A stretch of DNA of 64,000 bases from JAEZBP01 sp963832725 (GCA_963832725.1 CAWHVG010000006.1:496001-560000); one strand, 5' to 3'; positions 37,648 through 47,466 are shown, numbered from the stretch's first letter. Notes: generated from the letters alone by a model not told the origin. Numbers and translations are program-made.

Positions 37648-38431
37648 GGATTACCTCCAAAAGGGATGACAAGAGGCGACCGCGCCCGCCAAGCGTCTGC
37701 AACCAGCGGCGCTCCCAATCCAGTGTCAAGCCGTGCTCGACGAGAGCGACCTGCGCTCCTAGCGACGCGGGCGTGAGCAGGTCAAGTTCGGCATTATCAC
37801 CAATAAAGACAAGATCCGCGATGCCGCACTTGGCGACCGTTCTAACGTGATCAATTGCGCCTATGTAGGCTGACCGTACGTGGAACAGAGGACGATCTAA
37901 CCCGTATGGTTTCCCGGACACCTGTACCCGCGGGTCCACGATGTCTTTGCGCGCAAATCCGACTATGTTTACAGAATCCGCAGTGAGCCCTTCATTCTTG
38001 AGTCGCGAGGCCACGCGGGCCGGATCGGCGTTCGTGATTACGTACCAGGGGAGACCGCGTTGATGCAATCGGTCCGCAAGTACGCTCACGCCGTCCCGTA
38101 GCCGTAGATGCGACGCTCGCCATCCCGCACCGAAGGCCTCGTCGAGGATCTCCTCCGCCACGACCTCGTCGCGCCCGCGTTCAAGTAGTAGCGCGCGGGC
38201 CGCCGCCTGCTCCAGGAGAAACACGTCGCAGGCTGACGCAACAATTCGACCATCCCGCCACCAACCGTGCTCGCTGGGGGAGGACGACACCAAGCGGACT
38301 GCCCGGTCCCACACGGCTGACGGGAGAACAGTATCTAGGCGTTCGTGCACGACCGCGCGAAAGGCCGTCACGAAGGCCGCATCACGGGTGGCGTCGGTGA
38401 ACACGCCGTCGAAGTCAAAGACGAGTGCCAT
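37634..38431 (-). CDS. HAD-superfamily phosphatase, partner of the SIR2-UPRT fusion
   Basis: A 265-residue HAD hydrolase with every motif: D6-x-D8 in MALVFDFDGVFTD (nucleophile and acid), T133 in WYVITNADP, K174 in VSGKPYGLD, and D212/D217 in FIGDNAELDLLTP. A helical C1-type cap lies between motifs I and II. It probably removes phosphate from a small metabolite such as a nucleotide. ATG at 38431 is preferred over one 36 bases upstream because it begins at the first beta strand. The stop lies 14 bases inside the downstream gene, so the two are translationally coupled. Confidence 0.9.
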   Translation of the reverse strand: MALVFDFDGVFTDATRDAAFVTAFRAVVHERLDTVLPSAVWDRAVRLVSSSPSEHGWWRDGRIVASACDVFLLEQAAARALLLERGRDEVVAEEILDEAFGAGWRASHLRLRDGVSVLADRLHQRGLPWYVITNADPARVASRLKNEGLTADSVNIVGFARKDIVDPRVQVSGKPYGLDRPLFHVRSAYIGAIDHVRTVAKCGIADLVFIGDNAELDLLTPASLGAQVALVEHGLTLDWERRWLQTLGGRGRLLSSLLEVIHESI

Positions 38432-38439
38432 GGGGCGAG

Positions 38440-38467
38440 ACTGTACCTGAGCGTCGTATGAGGTCAA
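38440..38467 (-). promoter_or_regulatory. Possible promoter of the HAD/SIR2-UPRT operon
   Basis: On the minus strand TTGACC (38467-38462), a 16-base spacer and TACAGT (38445-38440). Transcription would begin almost at the ATG, giving a near-leaderless message. Only 98 bases separate the start codon from an IS end at 38530. Confidence 0.35.
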
Positions 38468-38529
38468 CGTCTGGACGCCGCGTTACGAGTCCCTGCTCCG
38501 TGCGAGAGCCCTGCGGCGTACCAGAACCC

Positions 38530-39424
38530 TGCCGCGTGCCCGAGCTTCCCACCACTGCCGGCGCGCAACTGCGCGAGCCCTGTTTCGCCGGGGAACGGGG
38601 CCCGCCAGGCTCATGGCACGGGGTTGGTGATGGGGGTAGGCGGACCATGCTGAGCCGGCTCGCACGCGGAACACGACCGGGCGCGGTTGTCGGCGATGCG
38701 CCGAGCGCGAGCGTCCGCGTGCTGGACCCGAAGGCGGTCAGCAAGGTCGAGCTCCTCTGCGCGATAGGCCTCGTCGGGCGTCCGCCGTCCGAGCTCGACG
38801 CGGGGAATGAGCGAGTTGTGGTCGAGGAAGTACTTGCGGATGAGCTCCTCGAGCCCGCCGAGGGAGTCGAGCTGGTGGAGGTAGAGCCAGCGATGTCGGA
38901 GCTGGCTCCAGAGGGCCTCAACCGTCGAGTTGGACTGGACGACATCGACCTGGGCGACGACGTGCTCGGCCACGGCGGCGAGGTCGGCATCCTGGCGGAC
39001 GATGAGGTTCTCCGAGCCGCCGTCGGTCAGGATGCTGACCTTCGTGCCGTCGGCAAGCGCCTGGCGAGCTTCGGCGAGGATCTTCCGCGTTCCCTCCGCG
39101 CAGAGTCGGGTCTCCAGCGTCCACGCGAGGACGCGACGCGAGTAGTTGTCGACAACCGCGTGGAGGTACGCCCGAGTCCCGTCGAGCAGTCGGATAATCG
39201 TCACGTCGACGTGCCACCACTCGTTGGGCGCCAACGCGCGAATTCCGGCCTTCAGCTTCGCGGGGTAGAGACGCCGCCGAGGTCGGCGCCATCCGTGCTC
39301 TCGTCTCAGGCGGCACCACGTGCCGTACGAGGCGAAGACCTTTCCGAGGCGCTTTCCGAGGAGAGCCAGGGAATCTCAGCGAGAGGTGCTTGTACTCCTC
39401 GGCCTCGACCATGTTGCGGATCAC
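38530..39424 (-). mobile_element. rve-type IS, truncated copy
   Basis: Starts with the same TGCCGCGTGCCCGAGCTTCC end as the copy at 14548. It contains the C-terminal two thirds of orfB (38611-39234: NEWWHVDVTIIRLLDGTRAY, SILTDGGSENLIV, NSTVEALWSQLRH), then a short shifted part ending NMVEAEEYKHLS. It breaks at 39424, five bases before the second IS3 copy. The missing end is not found beyond that IS3 copy, so a deletion accompanied the insertion. Confidence 0.85.
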
Positions 39425-39487
39425 GCTTGAGGCTCCCCCACTTCCGTGGACACCCCCGAAGGCGCGAGAATGCGCGAGGAGTGTCCC

Positions 39488-39784
39488 ATGGCGAGAAGAA
39501 AGCGAAGGAAGTTCACGCCGGAGTTTCGGGCCGAGGTCGTGGCGCTGTGCCAGGCCGGCGACCGGAGCATCGGGCAGGTCGCAAAGGACCTGGACCTGAC
39601 GGAGACGGCGGTGCGCGAGTGGGTGCGGCGAGCAGAGGCCGACGCTGGCCTCGGTCGCCCCGGCGAGCTGGCGAGCGCCGAGCGTGAGGAGCTCACGCGG
39701 CTGCGGCGGGAGAACAAGCAGCTCCGCCTGGAGCGCGAAATCCTAAAAGCAGCGGCCACCTTCTTCGCGAAGGAGAACGGATGA
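39488..39784 (+). CDS. IS3 orfA, helix-turn-helix protein (copy 2)
   Basis: Same protein as in copy 1, beginning MARRKRRKFTPEFRAEVVAL and ending FFAKENG. The stop overlaps the orfB ATG at 39781. Confidence 0.9.
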   Translation: MARRKRRKFTPEFRAEVVALCQAGDRSIGQVAKDLDLTETAVREWVRRAEADAGLGRPGELASAEREELTRLRRENKQLRLEREILKAAATFFAKENG

Positions 39785-40657
39785 AGTACGCGTTCATCCT
39801 CGCGAGGTCGGTGGCCTTCCCCATCGCGCTGATGTGCAGGCTCCTGGGCGTCTCGAAGAGCGGGTTCTACGCGTGGCGGGACCGGCCCGCGTCCGAGCGC
39901 TCCGTGGACGACGCGCGGCTGGCGGTCGAAGATCGCGGCCGCCCACAAACGCAGCCGCGGCCGGTACGGCAGCCCTCGCGTTCACGCCGAGCTTCGAGCG
40001 CGCGGCATCCGTGTCGGGCGCAAGCGCGTCGAGAGGCTGATGCGCGAGCAGGGCCTGCGTGCGCGCGGGCGTCGCCGCTTCCGCAAGACCACCGACTCCG
40101 AGCACAGCGATCCGATCGCGCCGAACCTGCTCGAGAGGGACTTCAACGTGGCCGCCCCGAACGAGGTCTGGGTGACCGACGTGACTTACGTCTGGACACA
40201 GGAGGGGTGGCTGTACCTGGCCGTCATCCTCGACCTCTACGCGCGTCGGGTGGTGGGCTGGGCGGCCAGTGACGCCAACGACACCAAGCTCGCGCTCGCT
40301 GCGCTCTCGATGGCGACGATGTCGCGGAGGCCGGCCCCTGGCCTCATTCATCACTCCGATCGCGGCAGCCCCTACGCGAGCGCCGACTACCGTCGCGCTC
40401 TCGACGCGCACGGCATCGTCCCGAGCATGAGCCGCAAGGGCGACTGCTGGGACAACGCCGTCGCCGAGAGCTTCTTCAGCACGCTCAAGATCGAGCTCGT
40501 GCACGACGCTGACTACGACACGCACCGCGCCGCCGCCGCCTCCATCGGCAACTACATCGACCGCTTCTACAACCCCGAGAGGCGGCACTCCCGTCTCGAC
40601 TACATCAGCCCCATCGAGTTCGAATTGAAGGGCCAGGTCGCCGCGCTCGCGGCATAG
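39781..40657 (+). pseudogene. IS3 transposase orfB (copy 2), one frameshift
   Basis: Reads MKYAFILARSVAFPIALMCR, shifts near 39930 and then is open to the end: NEVWVTDVTYVWTQEGWLYL, VILDLYARRVVGWAASDAND, HHSDRGSPYASADYRRALDA, DCWDNAVAESFFSTLKIELV. All three catalytic acids lie in the intact second part. Confidence 0.88.
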
Positions 40658-40687
40658 TCAACCTGTCCACGAGAACGGGGGAAGCTC

Positions 40688-41382
40688 GAATCGCGTCTTC
40701 GTGTCCGCTGGCGACACGTCGTTCGTGCTGGGTGTCATCGATGCGCCTCGGACACAGGCCGCAGGCGCACGAGGCCGCGAGTTCGGCGCGTCTACCTGTC
40801 ACAGTCGCCGCGCGTCGACACCACTCCACAGAGTCCTCGACGGAGCCTACCGCGCGATCGTCGACCAACCGGAGCTGCGGCCTCTCCATCCAGATGGCGC
40901 GTGACAGTTGCGGTCACGTATCCGCTGCACGGACCACGGGCTGACGCGACGAGGGTCGGGACCGCAGACTCGGGGACGTAGATGCGCGCGTGTCGAGCTC
41001 GGGATCGCTTCGCCGCCGGCTACTGGGCCGCGTGGTCCGGAACGGACTCGGGCACGCGGATGAAGCCGACCTCGGCGTCGAGCTCGCGAATCGAATCGAG
41101 CGCGGGTCCGGGCTTCCGTCTTCTCCCACCGTCGCGAGTCGGGCCGGGAAGGACAGGAGCGTTCTCCAGCCGTGGCGGCGCGGTCAGCTCCCCAGGGCCG
41201 ACATTCACCGCGCCACTGTCTACCGTGGCGGGCATCGCTTGCGACCCGGCACCGGGCCACGGACCATCGTCGGCTCACATGCGCGAGCAGACGGGTCGTG
41301 CGGTGCAACCTGGGCACACGCCGCAGAGGCAACGACCGCGTCACGGGTTGCACTTGAGTAGCGCCGGCGGTAGCCGAACGAC
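40688..41382. other. Stretch with no recognised gene
   Basis: Several short frames exist. One minus-strand frame (41235-41020) reads SGAVNVGPGELTAPPRLENA and ends FIRVPESVPDHAAQ, protein-like but unassigned. Probably remnants to the right of the IS3 copy. Confidence 0.35.
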
Positions 41383-42053
41383 ATGGGTGCAGAGGACAGC
41401 GACGGCGTCGAGACCTTCGTGGTGCACACGTCCCCGGCGACGTCCCACCCCTATCGCCTCGCCCCTACGGCGGGCGTGATCGCGCTGGCGTCGGAGATGA
41501 CCGAGCGAACAATGGTCCTCGGCGAGCTCGCGAAGGACGTGCTCTCCTACGTGGACCTCGCGCTCGCCGACCGGGTCGACCAGACGCCGGGCCTCCTCCG
41601 GCACCTCTCGCCCGAAGGTCGCGCGCGCGTCGGCCCCGAGCGTCTCGTGGCCGCTGCGAAGCTCGCGAGCGAGCGCCTCGCGAGCCAGCACGCCGAGCTC
41701 GTGCGCGACGTCGCCGTTTCGCTCACCGCGGTCCACTTCGCGGACGCCGTCGCCACCATCGTCGCCACGGGCCCGACCGCGTCGGCGTTCCGCGTCCGCG
41801 ACGAACGCTCGAGCCCCTCCTCGCGCACGGCACCCTCCCCGCCGAGGTCGGCCGCGCCGGCGCACCCGCGCCGCACGTCGAAACCCACGCCCTCGCGCGC
41901 GGCGACATCCTCGGCCTCGGCGTCATCTTCGAAGACGACGTTCCCCCGCTCCGCGAGGCGTCCGCCACCGGCCGCCTCGACCACGCCCTCGCCCGCCTCG
42001 CCCGCGTCCCGCTGCGCGCCGGCTTCCCGCTCGTGCTCGCGCGCTGGGTGTGA
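41383..42053 (+). pseudogene. Uncharacterised protein, one frameshift
   Basis: Begins MGAEDSDGVETFVVHTSPAT and is helical in the middle (LASERLASQHAELVRDVAVS). Near 41815 the frame changes; the continuation reads LLAHGTLPAEVGRAGAPAPH, VETHALARGDILGLGVIFED and ends FPLVLARWV. The LARGDILGLG stretch recalls PP2C-like or SpoIIE-like folds but metal residues cannot be assigned. Family unknown. Confidence 0.5.
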
Positions 42054-42089
42054 CTGACGGTCGGCGCTCAGGATTGACTGGTTGCACTT

Positions 42090-42545
42090 CCTGATCGCGT
42101 CGGACACCGCGGCCGGCGCTCGGCGACGAGGAGACGGTCGTGGTCCTGCCGTAGGTGCAGTTCTCTCGCACTACGTCTTCTTCACCGACCTGACGTACGC
42201 GACGACCAGCCTCTCGCTGGTGCGCATGGCCGACGCGAGCGGTGCGTTCTCGCCGGTCAGCATCGACTGCCTGGAGGAGGTCGCCGGCTGGCAGGCCATC
42301 AGCAGCGATGGCCGCTACGAGATGACCAACGTCGATCTGATGCGGGCGTTCAAACCGGCGCCGCCGGCTGCGACAACGGTCGCCACTACGTCGCCGACTC
42401 CACCGCGCCTTTCGGCGTCGTGGTGTGGGGCGAGGATACCTACGCGTCCTACGCCTACCCCGCCGACGGCAACCCCCGCCGCTCCTCTGATCACGGACCG
42501 GCCGGGATCCGCGAGCACATGTCGACCTACAGCGGCCTCCCAGAT
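42090..42545 (+). pseudogene. IgGFc-binding-like surface protein fragment
   Basis: Contains GAVLSHYVFFTDLTYATTSL, SIDCLEEVAGWQAISSDGRY and, after a shift near 42350, CDNGRHYVADSTAPFGVVVW with GEDTYASYAYPADGNP. This is the usual C-terminal part of myxobacterial IgGFc-binding N-terminal-domain proteins. The upstream bulk is missing. Confidence 0.65.
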
Positions 42546-42559
42546 GCCCGGCGAAGTGG

Positions 42560-43844
42560 TCAACGGGGGAAGGTGTGCTGGCTACGGACCCTTCCGGTCC
42601 GAACGTCGATGAAGGCGAGCACGCGCGGGCCGATGGCGATCACCCGGTCGCGGGAGGGCCAGAGCACGCCGTGCGCTCCGCCGATGGTCGGGAGCGAGGC
42701 CAGACGGGCCGGTGACGAGCTCACGCTCCACCGCTCGAGAGCCCCTCCGGGGCGAATCGCGATCGCCTCGCGTCCGTCCGGCGAGAGCGCGACCGGCACG
42801 CCGTCGGCGAACCCCAGCCAATCCATCCGCTCCAGCGGTCCTGGGATCACACCGACGGTGCGGCCGTTCTCCCTCACCGTCGCGCCACCGCCCCTCTCGC
42901 GGACGGCAGCCCAACGCGTCTCGGAATGGTCGAAGACGAATGCCGCGATCGGCTCGGACTCGGCGCTGGTGAAGATCGGCGCGTACGTCGTGGTGTCGAT
43001 GAGCGCGACGCCGCCTCGGTCTCGGACGGTGGTCGCGATGCGCCGTCCGCTCGGAGACGGCCATGCCCACTGGCGTCGCGCTCCGCCGAGGAGAGGGATC
43101 CTGCGAACCTCCCTGCCCCCCGTCGGGTCCACCGCGACCAGCGCGCCGTCGTCGATGACGTGCACCAGCCCGCCTCGAAAAACGAGCGCCCAGCCTTGCT
43201 GCACGCCGTCGACCTCCACGCATGCCTCGCGTTGGCCGGTCGAGGTCGAGAAGAGCGTCCCCATCGCGTCCGGCGAGCTCGTGCACTCTTCGCTGGCGTC
43301 CACGAACACGCGGCTCCCCGTCTCGTCCATGGCGAAGCTCGGTGGGCCATCGTCGAAGCTGGGATAGGCTTCGAGCACGACCCGACCGGAGGCAGCGTCG
43401 AGCGCGCCGACGGCGTTGCCGAAGAAGTTGAAGCCGAGGTGGGTTCCATCGGCCGAGAAAGCCAGGCCCCGGCGGAGCTGGTCGCCGAGGCCCACACCGC
43501 CCTCCACGGCCACCACGGAGCGAGGTGTGGCCGTGGCCACGTCCCAGAGCACAATGCCCACGTGCTCGGCCTCGACGTCGTCGGTCTCGGGATCGCACTC
43601 CGACCCCGTGGCCAACGAACGGCCGTCGAGAGAGAGGGCGAACGAGCTCAGCGCGTGCGTGTGCATGGTCGCCGGTGGCGGCGATGGTGCAGGAGGCGGC
43701 GATGGTGTAGCTGGTGGCGCGGCGGCGGGCCGTGGGGAGGCCGGCGGTTCGGGAATCGACGACAGCCTCCACGTGCGGCTCACGCGCGGAGTCGGGTCCG
43801 CATGCGACCAGGAGACAACCGAGGAGCAGCGCGGCTCGTCGCAC
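42560..43844 (-). pseudogene. Lipoprotein with a WD40/PQQ-like propeller, one frameshift
   Basis: ATG at 43844 gives a signal peptide with lipobox LLVAC (MRRAALLLGCLLVACGPDS). Near 43750 the frame changes to one with a Pro/Ala linker and a beta-propeller: ALSSFALSLDGRSLATGSEC, GIVLWDVATATPRSVVAV, GLAFSADGTHLGFNF, WPSPSGRRIATTVRDRGG, FIDVRTGRVRSQHTFPR. Secreted to an outer or periplasmic surface by the lipid anchor. Probably intact except for one base in a GC-rich linker. Confidence 0.75.
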
Positions 43845-44019
43845 CAGGGAACCTACGAGCGCGGCGTTCAGACCATCCCCGGCCCACGGACGAAATTTTC
43901 CGCTCCTCGTCGGAAATCGGGCGGGCCAGCGTGAGGGCGCGCTGCCCCATCGCCACGGCGCCCCCGCCCGGCCTCAGGCGACCGCCCTCCTCCTCAGGAC
44001 GCGGTAAGACGCCTCCCGC

Positions 44020-44110
44020 ACCCCAACAACCGACGGAGAGTGATCCCTGCCACCCGGACGAGGGTCACGAGCAGGCGGACGACAGCGGAGAGGATCGGGA
44101 CCTTCTTCTC
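44020..44110 (-). mobile_element. rve-type IS remnant (orfA/orfB junction)
   Basis: The minus strand reads LEKKVPILSAVVRLLVTLVR and VAGITL, the junction of orfA and orfB of the rve-type IS. Confidence 0.7.
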
Positions 44111-44394
44111 GAGCTCCACGCGGATGCACTGGCGCTTCGCCGACGCCACCCGAAGAACGGCGACGCGGACATGATCCGAGGCGGGCTCGTGCTGCGCGGC
44201 CCGAACAACCGCGGCTGGTGGGACGTCGCCTACCAGAAGTCCTCCAAGGACAGGCCGGCCTTCTACAGCGGCCTCCTGCACGGCGACAGCTTCCACTCCG
44301 AGCCCGACGGCACACCGTGGACGTCGAGCGCGGTGTGCACGGCAAGGGCCTCCTGCTCGCGCTCGGTGCGTTCGCGAAGCCCATGAGCCCGATG
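44111..44394. other. Fragment of an unassigned coding sequence
   Basis: The plus strand reads DMIRGGLVLRGPNNRGWWDV, AYQKSSKDRPAFYSGLLHGD. This looks like real protein but starts in IS debris and has no match I can name. Confidence 0.35.
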
Positions 44395-44910
44395 TCAGCG
44401 TCGGCGCAGGAACCCGAGGAGCCCGAGGAGCCCAAGCCACGACGCGCCGAGTCGGCGCGTCGCTACGACCGAGCACCCTGCCGTGGGCCAAGCGATGGCG
44501 TGGACGTACGGCCGCCCGGTCCAGCTGTGCAGATGACTATCGAACGCTGGCGTGCTGCGGGTCGGCTCACACTGTTTGCGTCGCGCCGCCTCGCCCTCGG
44601 CGCAGTGACCCGGCGCATCGCACAGCCCAACCTCTACGACCCGTCGGATCGGCTGAGGATAGACGATGGGACCGTTGTTCGTGAACTCGCGCTCGGTCCG
44701 GCAGACGCAGAGGGTCTGGCAGCGGGCGCCGCTGCCACAGGCCGCGTCGCTCTCGCAGGGAACCGGGATGCACGCCTCGACGTGGCTCACCACGCCGCGA
44801 CGCAACCCCGGCGGGCACTCACCGTCGAAGGGAGCGACGGCGTCGGCGTGCGCGACCGACGCGAGAGCGAGGAGCGAGACTAGGACTGGGCAGCTGGTGA
44901 CGGTGCGCAT
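44395..44910 (-). CDS. Secreted cysteine-rich protein with MYXO-CTERM-like tail
   Basis: A 171-residue protein. The N-terminal signal peptide is MRTVTSCPVLVSLLALASVAHA. The middle is Cys-rich (CESDAACGSGARCQTLCVC). The C terminus has Gly-Cys, then a hydrophobic helix LGASWLGLLGLLGF and RRR, the layout of the MYXO-CTERM sorting signal. It would be exported, processed and anchored at the cell surface. Start chosen at 44910, where the signal peptide begins. Confidence 0.8.
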   Translation of the reverse strand: MRTVTSCPVLVSLLALASVAHADAVAPFDGECPPGLRRGVVSHVEACIPVPCESDAACGSGARCQTLCVCRTEREFTNNGPIVYPQPIRRVVEVGLCDAPGHCAEGEAARRKQCEPTRSTPAFDSHLHSWTGRPYVHAIAWPTAGCSVVATRRLGASWLGLLGLLGFLRRR

Positions 44911-45069
44911 CAGGGGATCGTACGCGGGACGCCCGCGGGGGCCAAAGGGCGCCGGCCCGGCCGTTGATCGCGGCCAGCGTCGACCACGGTCCAGCGATCC
45001 GACGTACCACGATACCGACACGCGACGAGGCGGACGGGATGGCGAGGTCGCCCGGTGCTCTCGCCCGGT

Positions 45070-45300
45070 CGAACCGTGAGCCGCTCGAGCGTGAAGTGGA
45101 TTCTCGCCGCCGAAGGGATCCTGCCATCCCCTGAGCGGGGCCAACGGACCCCGTGGGCGGGTTCCTCCGCGCGCAATGGGAGGCGATCGCGCCGCGGACT
45201 TCTTCACCGTCGAGGTCCCCTCGCTGGTCGGGCTCGTCCGCTGCCACGTGTTCTTCGTCATCGAGCTCGGCCGGTGGCGGGCCGGCGAGCACGGGCACAC
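45070..45300 (+). mobile_element. IS481-like transposase remnant
   Basis: Plus-strand pieces read SRSSVKWILAAEGILPSPER, GQRTPWAG, then in other frames DFFTVEV and LVRCHVFFVIELG. They match the element at 19781-20866, in opposite orientation. Confidence 0.7.
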
Positions 45301-45402
45301 GCGGTGCATGGACTGTCGGCCGCGGACCGCGCCGGGCTAAATCCCGGTCGACCGGACCAGGCCCCCTCCCTCGGTATTGGGAGAGTTGGAGGTCATGCTT
45401 CG

Positions 45403-45678
45403 ATGATGCGAACGCTTCGTTTGGTGGCGGTCCTTGGCGTGCTTCTCGGGTGTAGCGCCAGCCATGTCGGGATGGATGCGGGGGTAGACGCGAGGGTAGA
45501 TGGCGGGCCGACCTGCTCCGATTTCCCGTCCGTGGAGTGCTTCGGTGATGAGGCACCGCTGTGCTGCATGACAGGGCCGAACGTGGAGCCCGAGTGTCAG
45601 CCCGACGGGACGTGGGCGTGCCCGCCGTGGAGTGCTGACAACTGCGACTGCTTCACCCCGCCGGACGCGGGGCCCTGA
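45403..45678 (+). CDS. Small Cys-rich lipoprotein
   Basis: A 91-residue lipoprotein from ATG 45403 or 45406: MRTLRLVAVLGVLLGCSAS with lipobox LLGC, an Asp/Gly linker and a Cys-rich C-terminal part (CFGDEAPLCCMTGPNVEPEC). A good GGAGG ribosome site lies at 45387-45392. Function unknown. Confidence 0.75.
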   Translation: MMRTLRLVAVLGVLLGCSASHVGMDAGVDARVDGGPTCSDFPSVECFGDEAPLCCMTGPNVEPECQPDGTWACPPWSADNCDCFTPPDAGP

Positions 45679-45812
45679 CTTTCCGCCCCAACCAACATGG
45701 CGGCGCGCCCGCCCGCGCATCGATCTGCACGCTCCGTGCAGGCTGCTTCACAGCTCTGGATGAGCATCTCGATGCGCCCGCTCAGGCACGTCGCTTGCGG
45801 TAAGCGCTGCCG

Positions 45813-46352
45813 ATGACCCGCGGTCTGCTCGTCTTCCTCATGATCGGATCCGGCGCCCTGACGGCTGGCACGGCGGCTGCTCAACCTGAAGCGACGGTGC
45901 CTCCGCGCATTCGCTTCGGGGTCGATGCCGGAATGTACGGTGGTGCCGCTTCCACGGGCCTGGCCTTCGGCGGAGCGCTGCGAGTGAGAGTGGGCGCGCA
46001 GCTGACGCCAGTGTGGGCCGTCTACTACCAAGCCGGTGGCCTCATCGGCGCCGCAGCAGGGTTGTATGCGCCAACCTATGACTTCTACCTCCACACGAGC
46101 TCAGCGCTCGTGGAGCTCTCGCTGGGGCGCCTCGTTCAGATTGCGCTGGGCCCCAGCGGGATCGTGGGTACATTTGGCCAAGGTCTCGCGGCCGGCGTCG
46201 GGGGGAGCGTGAGGATCGCGTTGAACTGGGGTCCCCGCTCTCCCACAGAGCGGCAGGGGTTCACGTTCGGCTTTGCCGCGGACGCGTTCGGCATTGTGAA
46301 CGGAAGTCCGTTCGGGAATATAGGAGTGATCATGGGGTACGACCTCTTCTAG
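45813..46352 (+). CDS. Predicted outer-membrane beta-barrel-like protein
   Basis: 179 residues. A signal peptide (LLVFLMIGSGALTAGTAAAQ) is followed by alternating hydrophobic strands rich in Gly and aromatics, such as TPVWAVYYQAGGLIGAAAGL, and a C-terminal GNIGVIMGYDLF that ends in Phe, as many outer-membrane barrels do. No named family. Confidence 0.65.
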   Translation: MTRGLLVFLMIGSGALTAGTAAAQPEATVPPRIRFGVDAGMYGGAASTGLAFGGALRVRVGAQLTPVWAVYYQAGGLIGAAAGLYAPTYDFYLHTSSALVELSLGRLVQIALGPSGIVGTFGQGLAAGVGGSVRIALNWGPRSPTERQGFTFGFAADAFGIVNGSPFGNIGVIMGYDLF

Positions 46353-46378
46353 CGAGGCGGCAGCGGGGACGAACTCTC

Positions 46379-46545
46379 TCAGAACCGCTGCGTACGCGCG
46401 CACCCTCCCGCACGGCGAGCGTCAGTTGGACCTCGGCGGGGGCCCGCTCGAGCACAGCGTCCACAAGCGCCTCGGCGAGCTCGCCGGGGATCTCCTCGGA
46501 GGTCTGCGCGTGCTCGAGCACAGCCGCGGCGAGGGCGCGCAGCTC
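46379..46545 (-). pseudogene. Orphan coding fragment behind the IS
   Basis: The minus-strand frame of the IS orfA remnant runs on into LRALAAAVLEHAQTSEEIPG, ELAEALVDAVLERAPAEVQL and TLAVREGARV. This amphipathic helical text is unlike the IS and is probably the end of a gene cut by it. Confidence 0.35.
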
Positions 46546-46905
46546 GAACAAGCGCATGACGGCCGTGAGGACCGCGACCCGCTTCTCGAGCTTGGCGACG
46601 TGGGCGTGGAGCTCGACGAACTCGCTGTCGCGCCGGTCGAGCGTGACCACCTCGGTCACGCCCCGAGTCAGCCACGAGCGCCGCGTCGAGTCTGGGATGA
46701 CCAGCTTCGGGAAGCGGTCCGGATCGCGGGCTTGGACGGTGGCCTGACGGATCCGATGATCGTACTGCTTGCGGGCGGTCGCGGCCATGACCGCTCGTCA
46801 TGATCGACGCACCGCGAGCCGTAACCGGGGCGCTCTGGAGGATGCGACGCGGGGGCCGCGCAGTTGCGCGCCGAGAGTCGTGGGAAGCTCTGGTTCGCCG
46901 CAGTG
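46545..46905 (-). mobile_element. rve-type IS remnant (orfA and outer end)
   Basis: orfA reads MAATARKQYDHRIRQATVQA and PKLVIPDSTRRSWLTRGVTE, breaking off after LEKRVAVLTAVMRL. The outer IS end (GTGGGAAGCTCTGGTTCG type) lies at 46840-46905. Confidence 0.8.
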
Positions 46906-46926
46906 CTCGGGCCCGATGATCGCTCC

Positions 46927-47409
46927 ATGGAGCTCGAGGTTTGGTCGCGCGGGGACGCGCCTGCCATCGTGCACCCCGCCCCAGGGTTCGCGGCCAGCGT
47001 CCCATCCGACAGAGTCGCCGCGCGGATCGACGCGGTGCTCGATGCCGGCGGGTGGGTCGTGGCCGCGCTGGTCGCGGGCGAGCTCGTTGGGTACGCGAGC
47101 GTTCTTCCGCCGCGTCCGGTGGAGTGGAGTGGCCAGACCATCAAGCGGAGGTGGGACGACATGGACGGCGTCCTCGAGCTCGGTGCCCTGGAGGTGGCGC
47201 GACCGTTTCGTCGGTCCGGCCTCGGCCGGGTGATCGCGACCGAGCTCGGAGTCAATCCGCGGCTCCGCTGCGCGGTGACCTTCGGGCTCGTTGACGACGG
47301 GCCACAGAAGGTGTTTGCCGTTGATAAGCCCCCCACCAAGCAGACACCCTCACGCGCGGCATGGCGGATACGTAGCCGGACTGGATGGCCGAGATGCTCC
47401 CTCTTCTGA
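46927..47409 (+). CDS. GNAT acetyltransferase, probably truncated
   Basis: ATG at 46927 reads MELEVWSRGDAPAIVHPAPG. The acetyl-CoA site is seen in VLELGALEVARPFRRSGLGR. After about 47240 the sequence stops resembling the fold (CAVTFGLVDDGPQKV), so the C-terminal half has been replaced. The start sits just inside the IS end; expression would depend on it. Substrate unknown. Confidence 0.6.
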   Translation: MELEVWSRGDAPAIVHPAPGFAASVPSDRVAARIDAVLDAGGWVVAALVAGELVGYASVLPPRPVEWSGQTIKRRWDDMDGVLELGALEVARPFRRSGLGRVIATELGVNPRLRCAVTFGLVDDGPQKVFAVDKPPTKQTPSRAAWRIRSRTGWPRCSLF

Positions 47410-47466
47410 CTGAGCTGAGGGATGGGGGGAGACCCCACGCGACCTCGCGTAGACTCGAGGATCGCC

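Larger units (their letters stand above)
39429..40687 (+). mobile_element. IS3-family element, copy 2 (1259 bp)
   Basis: Same terminal repeats and length as the element at 32793-34051 but inverted. orfA is intact. orfB has one extra base near 39930, where GTCGAAGATC replaces GTCGAGATC of copy 1. The two copies are damaged at different points, so either could supply the parts the other lacks. They bracket the SIR2-UPRT operon. Confidence 0.92.

Noticed and set aside
39770..39790. Programmed frameshift between IS3 orfA and orfB
   Set aside because: An ATGA overlap is present, but both orfB copies also contain plain indels, so no programmed event can be inferred.
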